Shown: piece after piece, positions 1-64,000 of the stretch
Position numbering within the stretch: the first letter of the stretch is position 1
How the letters are laid out: the number at the start of each line of letters is the position of its first letter
NCBI RefSeq assembly: GCF_000247695.1
Contig: NW_004624747.1
Coordinates: forward strand, 7,971,585 to 8,035,584
DNA: 64,000 nucleotides
Direction of reading: 5' to 3'
Origin: Heterocephalus glaber
Taxonomy: Eukaryota > Chordata > Mammalia > Rodentia > Bathyergidae
Program-made: the position numbers and the translations under genes
The notes under the pieces: model-generated
The model's input: the letters and a program-made list of their open reading frames with translations, nothing else
Databases searched by the model: none
What the model was told of the DNA's origin: nothing

Positions 1-1
1 T

Positions 2-151
2 AACATTATGGTCTCGGGGAAAAAATAAGAACCAAGATGCATTATGTAAAGGTACAATTCCCAATGAGAAATGTAATTGTGTTGTATACCTACAATGTAC
101 CAATAAAAGCATTTAACAAAACAAAACAAAACAAAAAAACATTATGGTCTC
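2..151 (+). mobile_element. Short polyadenylated insertion inside an L1 3' end
   Basis: A 14-bp direct repeat (AACATTATGGTCTC) at 2-15 and 138-151 brackets about 120 bp that contains AATAAA and ends in a CAAAA-rich tail. Outside, L1-type sequence continues. This is the mark of L1-driven retroposition of a 5'-truncated transcript; the source was not recognised. Confidence 0.6.
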
Positions 152-312
152 AAGGTGCATGCATTTTTCTACAAATGGCTCAAGTTCATCATCGTACAGT
201 AGTACTCCATTGTGTGTAAATACCACATTTTCTTCATATCCATTCACCTGTCATGGACATTTGGGTTATTTCCAAATTTTGGCTATTGAGTAATGCCCTT
301 ATTTTACATTTT
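152..312 (-). mobile_element. L1 3' fragment
   Basis: Antisense L1 ORF2-end sequence ('tagtactccattgtgtg', 'catttgggttatttcca') of the same kind as the larger copy near 6.6 kb. Confidence 0.7.
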
Positions 313-314
313 TT

Positions 315-430
315 CATACAGAGTCTTGTAGGATTTTCCAGGCTGGCCTTGAACACCTAGGCTTGAATGATTCGCTGGCCTCAGCCTTCTGAGTAGCTGA
401 ACTATAGGCATGTAACACAGCACCTGGCCA
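315..430 (-). mobile_element. B1 SINE
   Basis: Reversed B1 body (ggctggccttgaacacctagg ... cagccttctgagtagctga), diverged. Confidence 0.75.
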
Positions 431-480
431 CCTACCTTTTATGGTTGTCCTTGCTTTGCAGATATGTTCAAACTTGACTT

Positions 481-617
481 TTATTTATTTATTTATTTAT
501 TTATTTTTTTGAGACAGGTTCTCACTCTATAATTCAGGCTGGCCTCAAACTCATGGCAATGCCCCTGCCTTAGCCCCCCAAGTGCAGGGATTACAGGTGT
601 GCACCACCATGCCAGAC
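481..617 (-). mobile_element. B1 SINE with (TTTA)n tail
   Basis: TTTA repeats, then gagacaggttctcactct through ggattacaggtgtgcac; a reversed full-length B1. Confidence 0.85.
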
Positions 618-940
618 AACTTTTATCTCTTTACATATAATTAGTTGTTCTAATATATACATCTGTGGGGGAGTAGAGATGGGGAATTCTGTATTTTTCC
701 CAACAGCAATGATTATTTCCTACAGTGTTTGTTGTGACTTTATAGGATATAACTAATGCAAATAAATGGATATTTACATATGGGTATATGGAAAAGTAAA
801 ACAACCAAACATGAGAAAAACTTCCCTTTCTACCCCTTTCCTTTCTGGTTTCACATTCAATCCAGAACCACACATTGCATTTTGTCTTTTTAGTTTCTGT
901 TAGCTTTCTGTTAGTGTTACAAAAAAACCTGAGAAAATCA

Positions 941-1134
941 ACATAAAGGGGGAAAGATGGGGCTGTAGATGTAGCTAAGTGGCACCATGCCCCTGAGTTC
1001 GATCCCTGGTATTACACACACAAAAAAAACATAAAGGGGGAAAGATGGGGCTGTAGATGTAGCTAAGTGGCACCATGCCCCTGAGTTCGATCCCTGGTAT
1101 TACACACACAAAAAAAACATAAAGGGGGAAAGAT
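941..1134 (+). repeat. 88-bp tandem duplication of an ID SINE with its flank
   Basis: The unit acataaagggggaaagat + ID + acacacaaaaaaa occurs twice, apparently base-identical, starting at 941 and 1029, with a third copy of the flank at 1117. The flank is the ID target-site duplication. Confidence 0.88.
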
Positions 1135-1146
1135 TTAATTAATTAA

Positions 1147-1213
1147 TTTTTTTGTTACCAGGGATTTTGCTTTCAAGGCAGGCGGAGGCACCACTGAGCT
1201 AAATCCCCAGCCC
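1147..1213 (-). mobile_element. ID SINE
   Basis: tttttttgttaccaggg ... gagctaaatccccagccc. The flanking ggaaagattta is repeated on both sides. Confidence 0.8.
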
Positions 1214-1530
1214 AGGAAAGATTTATTTTTGATTGATGATTTCAGAGATTTCATTTCATGGCCCCATTGCCTTCCTTGTTTTGGGGCCTAGGCAGAACAT
1301 CACAGTGGAGAACAGGAGCTGCTTATGCCATGGCATCCAAAAGCAAAAAGGAGGAGGATCCAGGGCCCCGGGTACCCTTCAGGGGCACACCCCCAGTGAC
1401 CTAACTTCCTCCAACTAGACCCCACTTCCTAAAGTTTCCACCTTCTCTCAATAGTGTCATCAGCTGATGACAAAGTCCTTAACACTTGAGAGTTTTGGGG
1501 GAACATTTAAGATGTAAACCTTAACAATCC
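1214..1530 (-). mobile_element. MaLR-type LTR remnant
   Basis: The reversed LTR pattern aaagatttattttt ... cagaacatcac ... cccccagtgacctaacttcc ... ccccacttcctaaag resembles MST/MaLR LTRs from memory. No TG/CA ends could be fixed. Confidence 0.55.
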
Positions 1531-1715
1531 TCTTCAATTTGGAACTCTTAATGTTTCCTTATCTTTCAGGGCCTAGACATTTTTGAAGAGTTCAGACCAC
1601 TTATATTTTGAGAATATTTCTCAAGTTGGGTTTCTTCATTATTATTATTCAGGTTATGTATTTTAGCCAGGAATAACCAGAGAAGTGATCCTGTGTCCTC
1701 AGTGTACCACATCAG

Positions 1716-1773
1716 GAAATACATCATGTTAATTGATTCCATTATCAAGAAATACATCATGTTAATTGATTCC
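1716..1773. repeat. Short tandem repeat, 33-bp period
   Basis: GAAATACATCATGTTAATTG followed by ATTCC occurs at 1716 and 1749 without mismatch, with an 8-bp spacer. Confidence 0.85.
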
Positions 1774-2260
1774 GTTTATTGACGATGCTAACTTTTATCA
1801 CTTGGTTAGGTGGTGTGTGCTATTTCTCCATTATAAAGTAGTAAATATTTTTGTGGGGAGATATTTCTTGGGACTATGTTAATGTCCTATTCCTTACTAA
1901 ACTAGCTTGCACTTGTTTTACACCCATTGATGATTTTTGTCAAACTCTCATGGTTCCTAAATGATGATTTTCTAATTCTTTCCTTCTGAGCTGATTAGTC
2001 AGCATTCTGCTATAAAGTAGAGCTTTCTATTCGCCTCTACATAATTACTTACTCATTTTTTTACTTATATTAGTATGTACCTATGGATTTCTATTTTATC
2101 ATTGGGTTTTAATCTATTATTCAAGCTATTTACGGATTTGGCCTGTGGGAGTTCTTTCAGGATAATTCCTGTGTCCTTTTGACAGCATTCTTTGAATACT
2201 GACTTTGTTTTTTTTTATGCAATAAAATATTCCAGGCTTCCAGGCTTATCTTATATTTCC

Positions 2261-2343
2261 TTTTTTTTTGGTACCGGGGATCGAATTTGGTCCTTGCCAC
2301 TTGCGCAGCAGGTGACAAAACCACTGAGCTAAATCCCCGGCCC
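2261..2343 (-). mobile_element. ID SINE
   Basis: ttggtaccggggatcg ... gagctaaatccccggccc, flanked by ttatatttccttt on both sides. Confidence 0.88.
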
Positions 2344-2431
2344 TTATATTTCCTTTATCCCACATCTGGAAATCAACTATTTCTCCAAGGAACTTTGAAT
2401 CCTTTTAATAGGGAATTTTATTTTTAAAATT

Positions 2432-2554
2432 TTTTGTTTGTTTGTTTTTGGGACGTTTCCCTATGTAGTTCAGGCTGGCCTTGAACACACAGTAATCCTT
2501 CTGCCTCAGCCTCCAGACTGCTGGGACTACTGGTATGCACCATCACCCCTGGCT
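2432..2554 (-). mobile_element. B1 SINE
   Basis: gttcaggctggccttgaa ... gctgggactactggtatg, tailed by (GTTT)n. Confidence 0.82.
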
Positions 2555-2614
2555 CTGGAATGTTATTTTACAACAAAATTTGTTCTCTAGGTATATTTTT
2601 TTGTTCCAAGTTTT

Positions 2615-2705
2615 TCTTTTTTTTTTTTTTTTTGGTACTGGCCATTAAACTCTGGACCTTATGCTTGTGAGGCAGGTGGCGGAATCAGAGCTAAATCCTT
2701 GGCCC
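2615..2705 (-). mobile_element. ID SINE
   Basis: Poly-T, ggtactggccattaaac, ending agctaaatccttggccc; the B-box region is mutated. Confidence 0.82.
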
Positions 2706-2748
2706 TAGGTATACTTTTTATTAATGAGATGTCATTGCTTCTAGGTAT

Positions 2749-2782
2749 TTCTTTTCTTTTCTTTTCTTTTCTTTTTTTTTTG
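2749..2782. repeat. (TTTTC)n microsatellite
   Basis: Pure TTTTC units running into a T tract; 'gcttctaggtatttctt' lies on both sides, suggesting local duplication. Confidence 0.85.
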
Positions 2783-2996
2783 CTTCTAGGTATTTCTTGG
2801 GGGTAGAACTCAGACATTTTTTTAAAATCATGTTTATATAAATAACTATTTCCAATCCAATACCATGGGATGTACCTCTGCTTTTTGCTTTTATAGGAAG
2901 GTAATTTCTTAGTGTTTCTGAGATGGAATTAAATGTCATCAATTCAATGTACAGTAAAAGTTTGTGCTTTCATATTGATATCAAGATGATATTATG

Positions 2997-3075
2997 TTTT
3001 TTTGGTACCGGGGATTAAACTCAGGACCTTGCATTTGCAAGGCAGACACGGTGCCACTGAGCTAAATCCTGGGCC
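2997..3075 (-). mobile_element. ID SINE
   Basis: ttttggtaccggggatt ... gccactgagctaaatcctggg. Confidence 0.86.
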
Positions 3076-3435
3076 CTCAAAGTCATATTATTGAAAATCT
3101 TTCCTAATTTTTTTATATAAAGGAACCAGTTTCCAATTTGTAAATGATTTCCTTTAAAATTACATATTAAAGAAGAAAAACATAGAGTGTGTGTTAGGCC
3201 TAATTACTCCAGCCTATCCTGCTGTAGTTCCTAGAGTGAGACCCACCTCTAGTGACTGCAAGTATTTCTGTTACAAATTGGAATGCCCATTGCTCTCGAG
3301 CATAATCATTTTCTGTTTCATTGAGCTTATCTGTTTAATGTTGCTTATTTGTTAATAGGTATTGGCATTGCATGCAGAGATATTCTTTTTTTTTCTTTCC
3401 TTTTCTCTCTACTCTTCAAATTTGAGGTCTTTCAG

Positions 3436-63835
<60,400 letters not shown>

Positions 63836-64000
63836 GTGAGGCCTAGAACATGCCCTTGGCCTGTCTACAGGAGCAGATGTGGGCCTAGGAAGGCAGGAGG
63901 TTCCATTTCCCTGGGCCTGGCTTACCTGAGGTGGGAGTGAGGTGTAGTGTGTGCTGTGTGGAGCATCCCCTCTGCACTGTGGCAACCTTTACCCTCCTAG

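Noticed and set aside
1..3435. Upstream SFI1 coding exon(s) with the start codon
   Set aside because: I looked for sequence matching the human N-terminus (HNFHQK, EKKVDSRYFK) and found none, so it probably lies left of the window.

Overview
This is rodent nuclear DNA holding one protein-coding gene: most of SFI1, the centrin-binding repeat protein of centrosomes and spindle poles, on the + strand. The rodent assignment rests on dense B1-type (7SL-derived) SINEs, tRNA-Ala-like ID SINEs and older B1-ID dimers. The dominant ID form carries the box TGGGGATTTAGCTCAGTGG and an 'accaaaaaa' tail. It is not the mouse or rat form I know, so a non-murine rodent is likely; I cannot name the species. The SFI1 reading is remembered homology to the human protein, supported by splice sites and reading phase that join without a stop.

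Layout: 29 coding exons were placed between 3436 and 63835 (3,372 coding bases, about 1,124 residues). The start codon exon(s) lie left of base 1 and the last coiled-coil exon(s) right of base 64000. Exons 1-13 are spread over 41 kb of AT-rich, SINE-packed DNA. Exons 14-29 sit in the last 14 kb, which is richer in G+C and poorer in SINEs. Intron 8 has the signals of a U12-type (minor spliceosome) intron. All other introns look like ordinary GT-AG introns; the donor of exon 26 is weak.

The introns hold two retropseudogenes: a KRAB zinc-finger gene (15.4-16.8 kb, minus) and a formin-2 fragment (19.6-20.0 kb, minus). They also hold L1, L2 and MIR remnants, a MER5A-type hAT element, a tiny hAT-type element with an exact 8-bp target duplication, several LTR pieces, and roughly 100 SINE copies. 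Two inserts look like L1-mobilised, polyadenylated copies of an LTR-ended transcript.

I see no second functional gene, RNA gene, CRISPR array or new multi-gene system. The points most worth checking are the U12 intron, the retroposed LTR transcripts, the 88-bp tandem SINE duplication at 0.94 kb, and SINE sequence lying directly against a splice acceptor.
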